Shown in pieces: positions 29,869 through 40,024 of a DNA stretch of 64,000 nt. The notes beneath the pieces were generated by a model. That model did not search any database and was not told where the DNA came from. It was given only the letters and a program-made list of their open reading frames with translations. Both the position numbers and the translations under genes were made by a program. Positions within the stretch are counted from its first letter, which is position 1; every line of letters begins with the position of its first letter. The stretch is from Haliscomenobacter sp. (GTDB lineage: Bacteria; Bacteroidota; Bacteroidia; Chitinophagales; Saprospiraceae): positions 1-64,000 of the forward strand of contig NZ_JADKCX010000030.1 in NCBI RefSeq assembly GCF_016718685.1. Direction: 5' to 3'.

Positions 29869-32800
29869 CTTAGTAAGACGATTTTCCCAAAACCCTTGTC
29901 AAAAAAAGGATCGGCGGCGGAACTGAATAATTTGATGGATTTGCCTTGTACGTCTTTGGCCAACACGCGGTACAGGTAAACCCCATTGGCCAATTGGTCG
30001 CCGTATTGATCGGTTCCGTTCCAAACATAATCGGATAAGTGAGTGCCGATGCGCATGGCTCCAAATTCATTTTGGGAAATTTCTTTGACCAGCTGCCCCG
30101 AAACCGTCATGATCTGGATGGAAAAATAGGCTGGTTCTTCCCTCCCCGTCAAGGTGTACACAAAACGACAAGCGGTGGTAAATGGATTGGGATAGGGCAA
30201 AAGTTGGCTTAAGCTTTGTTCTTGCACAATACGGAAACTCACCTGAAACAAATTGCCTCCCGCCAGATTGCCGCTGGCATCACGGGCGCGCACAATCAAT
30301 TGGTGCTCCCCATCCAGAATGAACTGTGGTTGCCATTCAATGCGGGCGGGCTGTCCGGCTTTTTCCGAAGGGTAAAAAAAGACATCGCCTTGCTTGAACT
30401 TCAACAAAATTGGCGGCCCTTGTGGCGGGATGACGCGCACATCAAACAGCGTTGTATCGGCCAAAAGCAGGTACTTGTTTTCATCACGCAACAAAATTTG
30501 AATCAGCGGCGCACTGCTGACCAAATCCTTGTGCAAGATTCGTTGACCGTCAAAAGTGACATCAACCACAGGGGCCGCGAGGTCGGTTTTGACAAAAAAC
30601 GTCCGAATAGCCAGGTTGTTCTGGTAATTGAGCTCCGTTTGCAACAGACCAGGATTCACTTCTACTTGTAGCTGATATTTCCCTTGAAAACTACGGGAGT
30701 CAATGGCCATATTGAGCAAAAAGGAATCCAGCGCGGCTATGGAGGCAGTTTTGAAAGATTGTACGGTACTGCGGTTTTGGGCATCTACCAGGGTCAACAA
30801 CACCTGTAGGCTGTCTAAACTGCCCGTTCCGAGGTTGTAAATCGGTAAATTGAGGCTCAATGCCTGTCCTTGTTCGATGGTATCTGGCAGCGCTGCAGCA
30901 CCCAGGCGGATCGCCGCGTCGCCAAAACCATCGTAGAGCACCCTCCAGGACGCTAGTTGGGCGGGTGTACGCAATAGACTGTCTTGAAACGTTGCGCTCA
31001 ATTCCAGGTAGGGATACTCCAGGGCGTCAACCGCTGCCAAGGAAATAAAATTTTGGGTTTTGGTTCCTGCAAAAACCAGCTTGCTGTGTTGATTGGCGGA
31101 ATCCACGGCTTTGACCGTCCAGATGATGCTGTCGCGTGGAGAATCGGTGGGTGCGGCCCAAAGTAGTTCTTTCCAGGTTTTGGCGGGCCCAATCCGCCGG
31201 GAGCTCAAGGTTCCACTGCGCAGTTTTTCGGGCAGGTCAAAACGAATCAGGGCCGTTCCGTTGGGGTCTATACTCAGGCTTTCCCCCAATGCTTCGGCGC
31301 CTTTGATGTAAGCAAAGGCATACGGGCGGCTGCCAAACATGAGCATATCCCGAATCATGCTGGCTCCATTGCGTTCCAGTAGCTGGAAAAGATTGGTGCC
31401 CAGGCTGACGGAATCCGCTCCCATTTTTCCACCTGAAACGTTTGACCAGCGTCTTGTACGGTCATGAACAATACGTAATGCCCGCGTGGAATGGCATCAT
31501 CCAAAATTGCATGACTTTTTTGCGCTGGTCGGTCGTGTTGGTGGGGAAAATAAAAGCCCAGTCGTTGTTGTTTTGACTGCCGTAACGTTGAGCACCGTCG
31601 CTGTTGTACCAGGGTTGACCAGTAAGGGGGTCGAAAACAGCCACAGCTACCCCTTGTACAAATACGGTACGGAAAATGCGGTTGTTGTTGTACAAATAGC
31701 GGGTAGGTACATTGTTGGTTTGTGGGTGATAAGGTACCGACTCGGCAATGACGTTGTTGAGCTTGGACTGAAATGCCAATTTACGCGTTGACGCCTCCCA
31801 AGTGAGTTGTTGCTGCTCGCTCTGAAGCAATTGAAAATAATGCGATTGGTTCCAGCCATTACTCCCACCTGGTTGATATAAAAAAGAACTGTTTTTCCAG
31901 GCTTCCACACTACGTGCTGTATCGGGCCGCATCCGCCATAATCACCTGACCATTTTGAAAATTGACACTGGCCGGAGACCAGGACAGCAACCCCGATTCC
32001 GATTTCAGGGTGTTGCTCAAAAAAACTGGACTGTTGAACAACGCGGTAGTGTCTATTTCTAGTCGAAAAAATTGATCTTGATTGGTCGCAGTGGCGTACA
32101 AAGTAGGCCGCCGTTGAGTGGCCGTAAATATGCCAAAATCAAGGGGAGAAACGGGGGAAAAATCCGATGGCAATTCGACAATGCGGTTAGCGGGATCGAG
32201 GTCTATCAATAAGCGATTTTTACCCAAAGCCGCTTTGCCCAATACGGGCAAGCGCAAGCGCAAGGTGTCAGCAAAGCCCCGCATCTTGAGTCGGAAGGGG
32301 TAGGTGAAAATTTGGCCATCGGGCAATATCCTTTTTACATTGATGCTCAATGAATCTTTGAAATTTTGCCCCAAATTCAATACCGCCATCACTACAGTAA
32401 AAGAGTCCTGATTTACCGTAGGAGCAGCGGGTTGCAGGGTAAAACTGCCCAAATCGGGGGTAAAATCAGGGCCTTTGTAACGGTTCATGCGAATGGCCGG
32501 ATCACCATGCAAACTGAGCTGTTCGCCCATCCTCCGAAAAATGAAGGAGTTGATGCCTTCCAAGCTGCGCCGAGCCAGATTGTTCATATCGCCTATCCCA
32601 TCCAGATAATGCACCCCGCCGAGGGCGATAAAACTGGGTGAGGTAAAACTCCAGCGCGCCATCGTTGGCAAAACCAGATGAGGCAATGTAGGCGATCCCA
32701 CCGCGATTGGGCACGAGGATGAAACGTTCGCTAAGACTGTTTTGGCGGTCGTACAATTTTCCTGTGAGACAACCCAGGGAAAAAATCAGCGGGTAACGCC

Positions 32801-34804
32801 CTGGTTGTTGAACAAGAGGGGGTCATCCAGGCCAAAATCGGTATTGGTCACACCACCATGCCCCAAAAAAACTTTGATGGACAGGCCCGCGTTTACCGCT
32901 TTGACAATTTCTTCGGTGGAAAGCACTACGGTTTCGCGCTCTGTTTGCTTACGGTGCTGACTATGGCACCAAAATCATTGTTGCTCAATACCGCAGCGGT
33001 CCGCTGGAGCCGAGCCTGGAAGGTAGCAATTTCATTGCCACCATAATTTCCACCCGAAATGTGCAGTACCCGTTTGCGCCAGGCCAGGGATTGGGTATTG
33101 CGCGGCGCATCAAGGTTTTGTTCGTATTCTTTTACTTTGTTGAGGTAATCGCGAATTTGGCTGGGGTCTTGCGCGGCCAGTCGTCCTGTAGGGATAAAAG
33201 AGCTCAATTTGCCGTTGGCAGCAAACATCAGGTTATCTGAACCGGGCGTACCAAATAAGGATAAAATGTTCGGGCGCATTTCGGCGTTGCGCTGTCTCAA
33301 CAGGTTGTATTCGATGCCGTGTCCAATGAGCAACAGATATTTGGGCGTCGCCTCAAAGTACGCGCCAAAGTTGCGTAAAGCCTGCGGGTGGTCAGGAATT
33401 CCATAACCAAACTGGTCAATAATCTGGTTGACATCTGCCACCAATACCTGATAAGCGCCGCCTGTACTTGATCGGCGGTAGGCGGCGTACTCTTCCACAT
33501 AATCACGGCCTTGCCCGTCGTTGCGCAAACGAGCGTGGCTGATGATGACATAATTGGCCTGAACATTCCGATAATCGGCAAAAACCACGGGGCTAAGTTG
33601 AGTCACCTCGCGCAAGGCTTTGCCCGGATTGAACAGCAAAACTTGGGTCTTTTGAACAAATGAGGGCAAAGTAAAGCGGTATTGATTATTGCCTAAAGGC
33701 TCCAGCACGATCCGTTGCAGGGTGTTTTGTACATAAGCAACCGGTGCCTCGCCGCCATCAAAATCCGTTACTTCGTAATAACTCTTTTGGTTCTGGGGTT
33801 CCAATAAAATAGTAGCGGCACTGTTTCGATTGAAACTAAAATCGGCAGGATACTCAATGCTGGCAAAAGCTGTAGAAAACGCTGCGCCGGAACCTTCCAG
33901 GTTTTCGATGCGCAGTTTGTGGCTGCGACCCAAAGCACTGGCGGCAATTTGCCCGGCATATTCCTTTACTTCATAGCGCCCCAAGGTATCGTTGAGTAGC
34001 CATTGTCCATCGGCATTGTTGGGCGCATCGGTTTTGAATGTGCGCAAACGCAGGCGGTGAAAGCTGTTCTGGTTAGATCCCAGGCGAAGCTGGAGATAGG
34101 CCGGAGCACCTCCTGGAGCAACGTTGCCCAGGTTAAATTCAATTTCCGGGCCTGGGCATAAGTACTCCCAAAACCCTCGCCCATATCGTAACTGGAGTAG
34201 GCCACCAGGTTTTCAAAATCGTAACGAGTATGATTGAATTGTTCTGAAAAGACGGTAGTGATGGTTTTCCGACAGCTGGTGGTTCTGGCGGGTAGATTGG
34301 TCCAATCATTGGGTTGGTCGAGGTAGCGCAAAGTGGGCTTTCCCACAGGTGCAATGGTCAAAAAATAAACTGCAGTATCGGAGACCAAACTATGTAGAGG
34401 ATTGAGGAGGTCGGTATCGGGGTGTTCAAACAAATGGCGATCCATTTCAGCCCGATTTTTAGCGCCAATGAATTCAAGATAGCCATTGGGTTGTAGTACT
34501 GCGGCACCATTTGATGCATAGAGGGGGATTTCTTTACCCATACAAAAAACCTGGTACTGGCTTCCAAGGGTTGTGCTTATGGGCAACCCATTAGCTTGCA
34601 ACAAACTGTAATTCAAACGATAAACCCCATCCTCTGCCACTTTATTTTGTAATAGGCCTGATTGGGTGCAATCCATTCCCAGCCATACAAGGTATCAGCA
34701 CCCTGTGACATTTGACCCCAGGCACTAATCTGCAGCATCAACAAAGTACTCAATAGTCCAAACAGCCGCAGCAGATATATAAGAGGTTTACTTTTTGCGT
34801 TCAT
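29865..34804 (-). pseudogene. C25 (gingipain/PorU-like) cysteine peptidase with C-terminal T9SS-type sorting domain; multiple frameshifts
   Basis: About 1,645 residues spread over many frames. The N-terminus is a signal peptide (LLRLFGLLSTLLMLQISAWG). The peptidase domain reads YLLLIGHGIEYNLLRQ, then SIKVFLGHGGVTNTDFG (catalytic His, codon 32858-32860) and IFSLGCLTGKLYDRQN (catalytic Cys, codon 32769-32771). Ig-like repeats follow and the last 100 residues form a FlgD/T9SS type A sorting domain (YPNPFTTACRFVYTLTG). It resembles PorU-like sortases or a secreted gingipain. About eight single-base breaks lie near 34642, 34146, 32943, 32800, 32636, 31923, 31518 and 31423. Six are missing bases and two look like extra bases. 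The catalytic residues survive, so the gene may be intact in the organism. Confidence 0.8.
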
Positions 34805-34881
34805 AAATTCTGATGGGTTTTCACTGCGCTTTCAAGGCGAAATGCATTATCTTGTTATACCTTAACACAAAAATAGCAATT

Positions 34882-35568
34882 ATGATTTTCCCAATTGGTG
34901 ATGATAATGTTAAAGGAGGCCATTATCCCTTTGTAAGCTATACTTTATTGGCCATAAACATTTTAGTTTTTTTATTGCAGCTAAGTCAGGGTGACCAGCA
35001 AGGGCAATTCATCATGGAGTACGGCGCCATTCCGGCTGAAGTAACCCAGGGCCAACGGGTGTATACGCTCATCACCAGCATGTTTTTGCACGGAAGTATT
35101 GGGCACATCGTAGGCAATATGTTGTTTCTCTGGATTTTTGCGGATAACATTGAAGCCGTAATCGGCAGCACCCGCTTCTTGATTTTTTATCTGGCGGGAG
35201 GGCTCGTTGCGCATGCCGCGCACATTTTTTTTAATATGGATAGCTCAATTCCCACTGTTGGGGCCAGCGGGGCCATCGCGGCCGTGTTGGGCGCTTATAT
35301 GATCATGTTCCCGCAGTCGCAGGTAAAAGTGCTTTTATTCATTTTCCCTTTTCGGGTACCGGCAATATTTTTTTTAGGTTTTTGGATTTTCTCTCAATTT
35401 CAATACGGCTTAGGCAGCCTGCATGTTGAAACCGCCGAAACCGATGGGATCGCCTATTGGGCGCATATTGGCGGTTTTGTATTTGGGGCGGTACGGGGTT
35501 TTCCGCTGCGGAACGAGTACATTCGATCCTTGAAGAGGGGTTTTCGGGAAGAGGATTTGGTGGAATGA
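34882..35568 (+). CDS. Rhomboid family intramembrane serine protease
   Basis: 228 residues from the ATG at 34882, chosen because MIFPIGDDNV is the typical start of this group; the open frame continues upstream without features. Helices follow the six-TM rhomboid plan, with SMFLHGSIGHIVGNMLFLW in the HxxxN region, catalytic Ser in VGASGAIAAVLGAY and catalytic His in YWAHIGGFVFG. It cleaves transmembrane substrates in the inner membrane; the substrate is not known. It is divergent from the C25 peptidase gene, with about 77 bases between the starts. Its stop codon touches a long hairpin shared with the convergent GH73 gene. Confidence 0.92.
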   Translation: MIFPIGDDNVKGGHYPFVSYTLLAINILVFLLQLSQGDQQGQFIMEYGAIPAEVTQGQRVYTLITSMFLHGSIGHIVGNMLFLWIFADNIEAVIGSTRFLIFYLAGGLVAHAAHIFFNMDSSIPTVGASGAIAAVLGAYMIMFPQSQVKVLLFIFPFRVPAIFFLGFWIFSQFQYGLGSLHVETAETDGIAYWAHIGGFVFGAVRGFPLRNEYIRSLKRGFREEDLVE

Positions 35569-35726
35569 GTTGAAAAGTTTAAAAGTAGGGTTGAAGAGTT
35601 GAAAAGTTGTGGGTAGTGCCATATTGAAAAATTACCTCTTTAGGCTTTTACGTATTGCATGAGACCCATTCTATGCTGGTCTTTCAAACCCTTCAACTTC
35701 TTTTCAACTCTTCAACTTTTCAACTC
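35567..35726. repeat. Long convergent hairpin made of GTTGAAAA-type units, touching two stop codons
   Basis: The left arm 35567-35609 and right arm 35691-35726 are largely reverse complements (ends GAGTTGAAAAGTT and AACTTTTCAACTC). Each arm consists of AGTTGAAA/AGTTGAAG units, and about 80 bases of unrelated sequence lie between. The left arm begins inside the rhomboid stop codon region (35566-35568) and the right arm ends in the first base of the GH73 stop codon (35726). It looks like a bidirectional transcription terminator. Confidence 0.82.
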
Positions 35727-36640
35727 TAATCGTACTGATACAACTCCAGATCCTCGATCAAATGAATGAGTTTTTGTGCATATTTCTTATCGGTAGCATA
35801 TCCCGCCTTAGAGAGACCGTAGGCCCAATCCGCATAATTTCTTGCGCCCAATTTTTTCAAAGGGCGGTACCGCGCAGACTGCAATAACTCGCTGTGCGAG
35901 CGGAAACTTTCCCAGGCCGAAGGAAAAACCCGGAAAAAATCTTTGTGGGTGTCATCCGTAAAATTGCGGCAGTGCCCCCGACCACATGTTCGGGAAAAAC
36001 ACTTGATGCCAAAATGGTTGTTCGCTTTAGCGGACAGTGGGCTTTCCCCAGCATCACTTTCCAAGAGTCCTTGCGCCAGGGTAATGCTGGCGGGGATACC
36101 GAATTTGTTTTGTTCGGTTTTGGCAATATCGACAAAGCGCTGGATATAGGCCAGTTGTTTTTGGCGCTTGGATTGGCGTTTGCTGGCAGGTTCAAACACC
36201 TCGTCTTGATCCGGGAAACTGACATTTTGAAAGGTATTGGCCAACTCCCCCAATGAATTGACCCGGGTAGTGGCTGCGCCCTGGCCGGTTGGCCTGCTCT
36301 TTTGCACGGTGGGGGGAGGAGAAGCAGCCGGGGAGCGATCCACTGGAGCCGCCCCCTCGGTGCTAAAATTGAGCATAGAAACGTTCATCGGATGTACGGG
36401 AGCTTTGGTTTGGGCGGCATTGACGGGATTGGGCGCAAGGCTTTGAACCGCTACTACCGTTTCGGCAGCTGCATTCAGGTGCAAATCCACACTCAATTCG
36501 CGTGAACTGATGCCATACCCGGCAATGGAAAACAAGGCAGCCTGGAACCAATACCGGCTTACTGCCCGGCGTACATCATGGTGGGTTTGGCGCAGTTTAG
36601 ATTGAAGTACAGTCAGGTGATCGAGTTTGAAAGTTTTCAT
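35726..36640 (-). CDS. Glucosaminidase domain protein (GH73, peptidoglycan hydrolase)
   Basis: 304 residues. The C-terminal 150 residues form a GH73 N-acetylglucosaminidase domain: FVDIAKTEQNKFGIPASITL, catalytic Glu in AQGLLESDAGESPLS, NNHFGIKC, then FRSHSELLQSARYRPL and YATDKKYAQKLIHLIE. The N-terminal half carries a hydrophobic segment near residues 30-45 and a low-complexity Pro/Ala linker, consistent with a membrane-anchored or secreted wall hydrolase. It is transcribed away from ompH; the 240-base region between the two starts holds a CRP-like palindrome. It could serve cell separation or muropeptide turnover. Confidence 0.88.
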   Translation of the reverse strand: MKTFKLDHLTVLQSKLRQTHHDVRRAVSRYWFQAALFSIAGYGISSRELSVDLHLNAAAETVVAVQSLAPNPVNAAQTKAPVHPMNVSMLNFSTEGAAPVDRSPAASPPPTVQKSRPTGQGAATTRVNSLGELANTFQNVSFPDQDEVFEPASKRQSKRQKQLAYIQRFVDIAKTEQNKFGIPASITLAQGLLESDAGESPLSAKANNHFGIKCFSRTCGRGHCRNFTDDTHKDFFRVFPSAWESFRSHSELLQSARYRPLKKLGARNYADWAYGLSKAGYATDKKYAQKLIHLIEDLELYQYD

Positions 36641-36788
36641 AGCCTTATTTTTTGGATCCTTGTTTTAAAAACAACAATGCAAATTAAATCAAAACTTTTT
36701 GTTTTTACAAACAAAAAATACATTTTGTTTTTTGTTTTTTATTGCTGCCTGATACAACCGATAACCCGGTTTAGGAATCACTTGGTGT

Positions 36789-36803
36789 TGTGACTCTGTC
36801 ACA
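36789..36803. promoter_or_regulatory. CRP/FNR-like palindrome between divergent genes
   Basis: TGTGACTCTGTCACA is a perfect inverted repeat (6-base arms, 3-base centre) that resembles a CRP-type site, TGTGA-N5-TCACA, one base shorter than the E. coli spacing. It lies 149 bases upstream of the GH73 start and 78 bases upstream of the ompH start. No CRP-family gene is in the window to link to it. Confidence 0.4.
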
Positions 36804-36880
36804 GAATCTGCGTTTAATAGTTGGGAGAGTTCAGGACTACTTCTACCTTTACAGCTTAAATTTGAAATCAGCTAAGGAAC

Positions 36881-37390
36881 ATGAAAAAAATCACGTTGGC
36901 TTTTGTAGCATTGTTTGCCATACTTGGCACCGTTTCGGCTCAGAAGTATGGTCACCTCAATTATGGCAATCTACTGAATGCCATGCCCGCTGTGAAAGAC
37001 GCGGATAAACAGTTGGAAGATTTCCAAAAAGCCTTGGTTTCCAAAGGAGAAGAAATGAGCAAAAAACTCAACGAAGGGTATTTGGCTTATTTGAAAGCCC
37101 AACAATCTCAAACTGTTGCGCCGGTGAAACTCCAAGAAACACAGGCACAATTGGAAGCTGAGCAAACTGCCCTTAAAAGTTACGAAGAATCCGCTCGTGA
37201 GCAGATCGGGGCCAAAAGAGAACAATTGTTGAAGCCCATTCTGGATAAGGTCAATGCAGCCATTCAGGCTGTTGCCAAAGAAAAAGGCTACACCTTTGTT
37301 TTTGACACCAGTTCTTTCAACGCCATCTTGTTTGCCCAAGACTCGGAGGATATTTTTCCTTTGATGAAAACCAAATTGGGTATTCAGTAA
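36881..37390 (+). CDS. OmpH/Skp family periplasmic chaperone
   Basis: 169 residues with a signal peptide (MKKITLAFVALFAILGTVSA). The rest follows the Skp plan: a short strand (YGHLNYGNLLNAMPAV), long coiled-coil tentacle helices (about residues 40-125, rich in K, E and Q) and a C-terminal strand after VNAAIQAVAKEKGYTFVFD. Skp-like proteins hold unfolded outer-membrane proteins in the periplasm. It is followed directly by a strong hairpin. Upstream is a 240-base divergent region shared with GH73. Confidence 0.9.
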   Translation: MKKITLAFVALFAILGTVSAQKYGHLNYGNLLNAMPAVKDADKQLEDFQKALVSKGEEMSKKLNEGYLAYLKAQQSQTVAPVKLQETQAQLEAEQTALKSYEESAREQIGAKREQLLKPILDKVNAAIQAVAKEKGYTFVFDTSSFNAILFAQDSEDIFPLMKTKLGIQ

Positions 37391-37395
37391 AATTA

Positions 37396-37430
37396 ATTTC
37401 GGAGGGTGGGGTAACTTCACCCTCCGAAAT
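37396..37430. terminator. Hairpin after ompH
   Basis: ATTTCGGAGGGTG at 37396-37408 pairs perfectly with CACCCTCCGAAAT at 37418-37430 around a 9-base loop, five bases after the ompH stop. The sequence after it is not a clear T run (AATTCCTCC), so termination efficiency is uncertain. The next gene starts only 15 bases later on the same strand. Confidence 0.65.
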
Positions 37431-37444
37431 AATTCCTCCTCCTC

Positions 37445-38434
37445 ATGCTTTTGGTCACACCACGCAAACTTTGGAATGCCGCAAAAGTACTGAGCTCATA
37501 CTACCTCACACGTTTGCTTCAGCGCCCCATTCAGTGGGGGCTTCCCTTTACCCTTTCGATAGAGCCAACCACGGCTTGTAATCTGCGTTGCCCGGAGTGC
37601 CCCAGTGGATTGAGGGCTTTTACCCGCCCAACTGGCAATTTGCGACCCGATTTTTTCCGCCGCACCATTGATGACCTCTACCGCGATTTGTACTTTCTCA
37701 TCTTCTATTTTCAAGGGGAACCTTACATCAATCCCGAATTTTTGGACATGGTGAAATACGCGTCCAAGCGCGGCATTTACACCATCACCTCTACCAACGG
37801 CCATTTTTTAAGCGAAGAAAATGCGCGCCAGACTGTAGCATCGGGACTCGACCGCCTGATCATTTCGGTGGATGGCAGTACCCAGGAAGTGTACGAACAA
37901 TACCGCAAGAGTGGAAAACTCGAACTCGTGCTACAAGGCGCCCGCAATGTGGTCAAGTGGAAAAAACAGTTGGGTTCAAAAACGCCCCACCTTATCTTTC
38001 AATTTTTGGTGGTACGCCCCAACGAACACCAAATTCCAGACATTTATCGCCTGGCCCGCGAAATCGGGATTGATGAGGTCAAGTTAAAAACGGCCCAAAT
38101 CTACGATTACGCACAAGGCAATCCGCTGATTCCAAGCATCGATCAGTATTCCCGCTACCGCCAGCAAGCCGATGGTACTTACCGCATCAAAAACCGTTTG
38201 CTCAACCATTGCTGGAAACTCTGGCATGCCTGTGTGATCACCTGGGATGGCATGGTAGTGCCTTGTTGCTTTGACAAAGACGCGCAATACCGCATGGGCA
38301 ACTTGCAGGAACAGTCCCTGCGTGAGGTCTGGCAGCAAAAACCCTATCAGGATTTTCGCAAAAACATCCTCAAAGGGCGCGACCAAATTGACATTTGTAC
38401 CAATTGCACCGAAGGTTGTAAAGTTTGGGCATGA
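37445..38434 (+). CDS. Radical SAM/SPASM domain protein
   Basis: 329 residues. The radical SAM motif CNLRCPEC (Cys45, Cys49, Cys52) binds the SAM-coordinating 4Fe-4S cluster. A barrel follows with FQGEPYINPEF (the GE motif), TSTNGHFLS and LIISVDGSTQEVYEQYRKSG. The C-terminal SPASM region has VVPCCFDKDAQYRMGNL and CTNCTEGC for auxiliary Fe-S clusters. Such enzymes modify peptides or other substrates; no precursor peptide gene is seen nearby, so the substrate is unknown. Cytosolic. It starts 15 bases after the hairpin that follows ompH. Confidence 0.88.
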   Translation: MLLVTPRKLWNAAKVLSSYYLTRLLQRPIQWGLPFTLSIEPTTACNLRCPECPSGLRAFTRPTGNLRPDFFRRTIDDLYRDLYFLIFYFQGEPYINPEFLDMVKYASKRGIYTITSTNGHFLSEENARQTVASGLDRLIISVDGSTQEVYEQYRKSGKLELVLQGARNVVKWKKQLGSKTPHLIFQFLVVRPNEHQIPDIYRLAREIGIDEVKLKTAQIYDYAQGNPLIPSIDQYSRYRQQADGTYRIKNRLLNHCWKLWHACVITWDGMVVPCCFDKDAQYRMGNLQEQSLREVWQQKPYQDFRKNILKGRDQIDICTNCTEGCKVWA

Positions 38435-38969
38435 TTTTCCCACAAAATTTTATTCGGTTATTCCTACTCATACAAATTGATCAGCCCTTGAAGGCTTTTT
38501 TCACCCTATGTAACATTTATATTACACCAAATTAGCGAAATTCATCATCAGTCGCTGAGTATCATGAGAATGTAAAAATTAAAAAATTTAAGTAAAATAA
38601 TTGTGTTGTGTGCTGAAAATTGCGATCTTTAACCCCACGTCGCTTGAATTAATTAAGTATTTCTGCTTTTGTGTTGTTGAAGAGAATCCACCTAGGATTA
38701 CCGAGGGAATTGTTGTGAGAACCACTAGATTAATCGCTTCGAATTTGTTTGTTGACGTGTGAACACCTATCGCTTGTTTAATCACTGCGATCAAGAAAAA
38801 ACGTACCTTAATTTTCTACTCGAATCAGGAAGCATGTAAATGCAAGTACTGGTTCAGCGTAAGTCTGTGTCTGTGTACATTTCGGGAATGTGTAGCGTCG
38901 AATTTGTTAAGGGGAGCAATTGAACAGTAAGCAACCATATTTTTTTAGAGGCTTTCAAAACTCAGCAAA
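38435..38969. other. Intergenic region without recognised genes
   Basis: 535 A/T-rich bases. The only open frames are short and resemble no known family. No clear hairpin, repeat or structured RNA was seen. It presumably holds the promoter and a long leader for the TPR gene that follows. Confidence 0.5.
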
Positions 38970-39908
38970 ATGCTTTTCAAAATCATCCTGTCCGGTCATC
39001 TGGAGTTCGGAACCGACAGAACATTTGAGCTCGTCATGAATATGTTTCAGCAGCGTGCCGAAACGTATTACAAAAACGACATCCTGCTGAAACCCGTTGA
39101 TATTTTTATTGCAGAACAGAACATGCTGGACGTTCCACGCCTGATCGTTCCTACCGCCACTGAAAAATCCTGGCGCAACACCGTCCATTTATTGGATACC
39201 ATTTCTCAATACGCCATTGCCGGAAACATTGGAGCCTGGAAATTGGACAATGGTTCCCTGGTTGAACATGCCTTCCTGGAGCCAAAAGGCGACAAGACCG
39301 CCGTTCAGTCATATTTGCGTGGCCGCGAGCTCCTGATTCAGGGACAACAAACCGAGGCTCGGGATGCACTGAGTGCTGCCATCGAAAAGTTTACTCGCCA
39401 CGCTTTGGCTTACGAGCGCCGGGGATACGTCAACTATAAATTGGGCAACATCAACGATGCCATGTACGATTTCACCAAAAGCATCGATATTTACCCGCAT
39501 AGCCCTGAAGCTTACATGGGTCGGGCGATAGTACGCTTGCATCAAAAAAACCATGCAGCAGCAGCCGCTGATCTGGATATGGCCATCAAAACTTCCATCC
39601 CACACCAGCCCATCCACTGGCGGGCACGGCGGATGAAAGGGGAATGCCACGTTGAACTGAATGAGTTCGCCAAAGCAGAATTTGAACTGAAGTTGGTCAC
39701 CAATAAAACCTTCACCGAAGGAGATTCCAATGCCGCCTGGCAGCCCCGGGCTTATTACAACTACGGCCGGGCCTTGTTCGGCAGTGGCAAATTCAAGGAG
39801 GCGTTTCAGGCTGCGGATAAAGCGCGGCACCTAACGCAAGAACCTTCGGCGGATTTGCTGCAATTTGTACATACCGCAGCAGAGAAAGCAGGGGTGTCTA
39901 AAAACTGA
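38970..39908 (+). CDS. TPR repeat protein of unknown function
   Basis: 312 residues, no signal peptide. The N-terminal 110 residues (MLFKIILSGHLEFGTDRTFE onward) are not recognised. Residues about 125-300 contain four tetratricopeptide-like repeats (LIQGQQTEARDALSAAIEKF, AYERRGYVNYKLGNINDAMY, AYMGRAIVRLHQKNHAAAAA, AYYNYGRALFGSGKFKEAFQ). It is likely a cytosolic protein-protein interaction scaffold. It stands alone, with a 535-base leader and a strong terminator after it. Confidence 0.75.
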   Translation: MLFKIILSGHLEFGTDRTFELVMNMFQQRAETYYKNDILLKPVDIFIAEQNMLDVPRLIVPTATEKSWRNTVHLLDTISQYAIAGNIGAWKLDNGSLVEHAFLEPKGDKTAVQSYLRGRELLIQGQQTEARDALSAAIEKFTRHALAYERRGYVNYKLGNINDAMYDFTKSIDIYPHSPEAYMGRAIVRLHQKNHAAAAADLDMAIKTSIPHQPIHWRARRMKGECHVELNEFAKAEFELKLVTNKTFTEGDSNAAWQPRAYYNYGRALFGSGKFKEAFQAADKARHLTQEPSADLLQFVHTAAEKAGVSKN

Positions 39909-39936
39909 ATTTTACCACCTCTCTATAAATATATAA

Positions 39937-39976
39937 ATCAAAAGGGGCAGCCGACCAGTTGCCCCTTTTGATTTTT
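39937..39976 (+). terminator. Rho-independent terminator
   Basis: ATCAAAAGGGGCA (39937-39949) pairs perfectly with TGCCCCTTTTGAT (39960-39972), with a 10-base loop, and is followed by TTTT. It lies about 28 bases after the TPR gene stop. Because both arms have A/T-rich ends it could work in both directions. Confidence 0.85.
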
Positions 39977-40024
39977 ACACACTTCTCCTCCACTCTTGTT
40001 ATCTTGTGGTAAATATCGAGTACC

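Noticed and set aside
38588..38794. Minus-strand 68-codon open frame
   Set aside because: A/T-rich intergenic region, no signal peptide or family similarity; probably chance.
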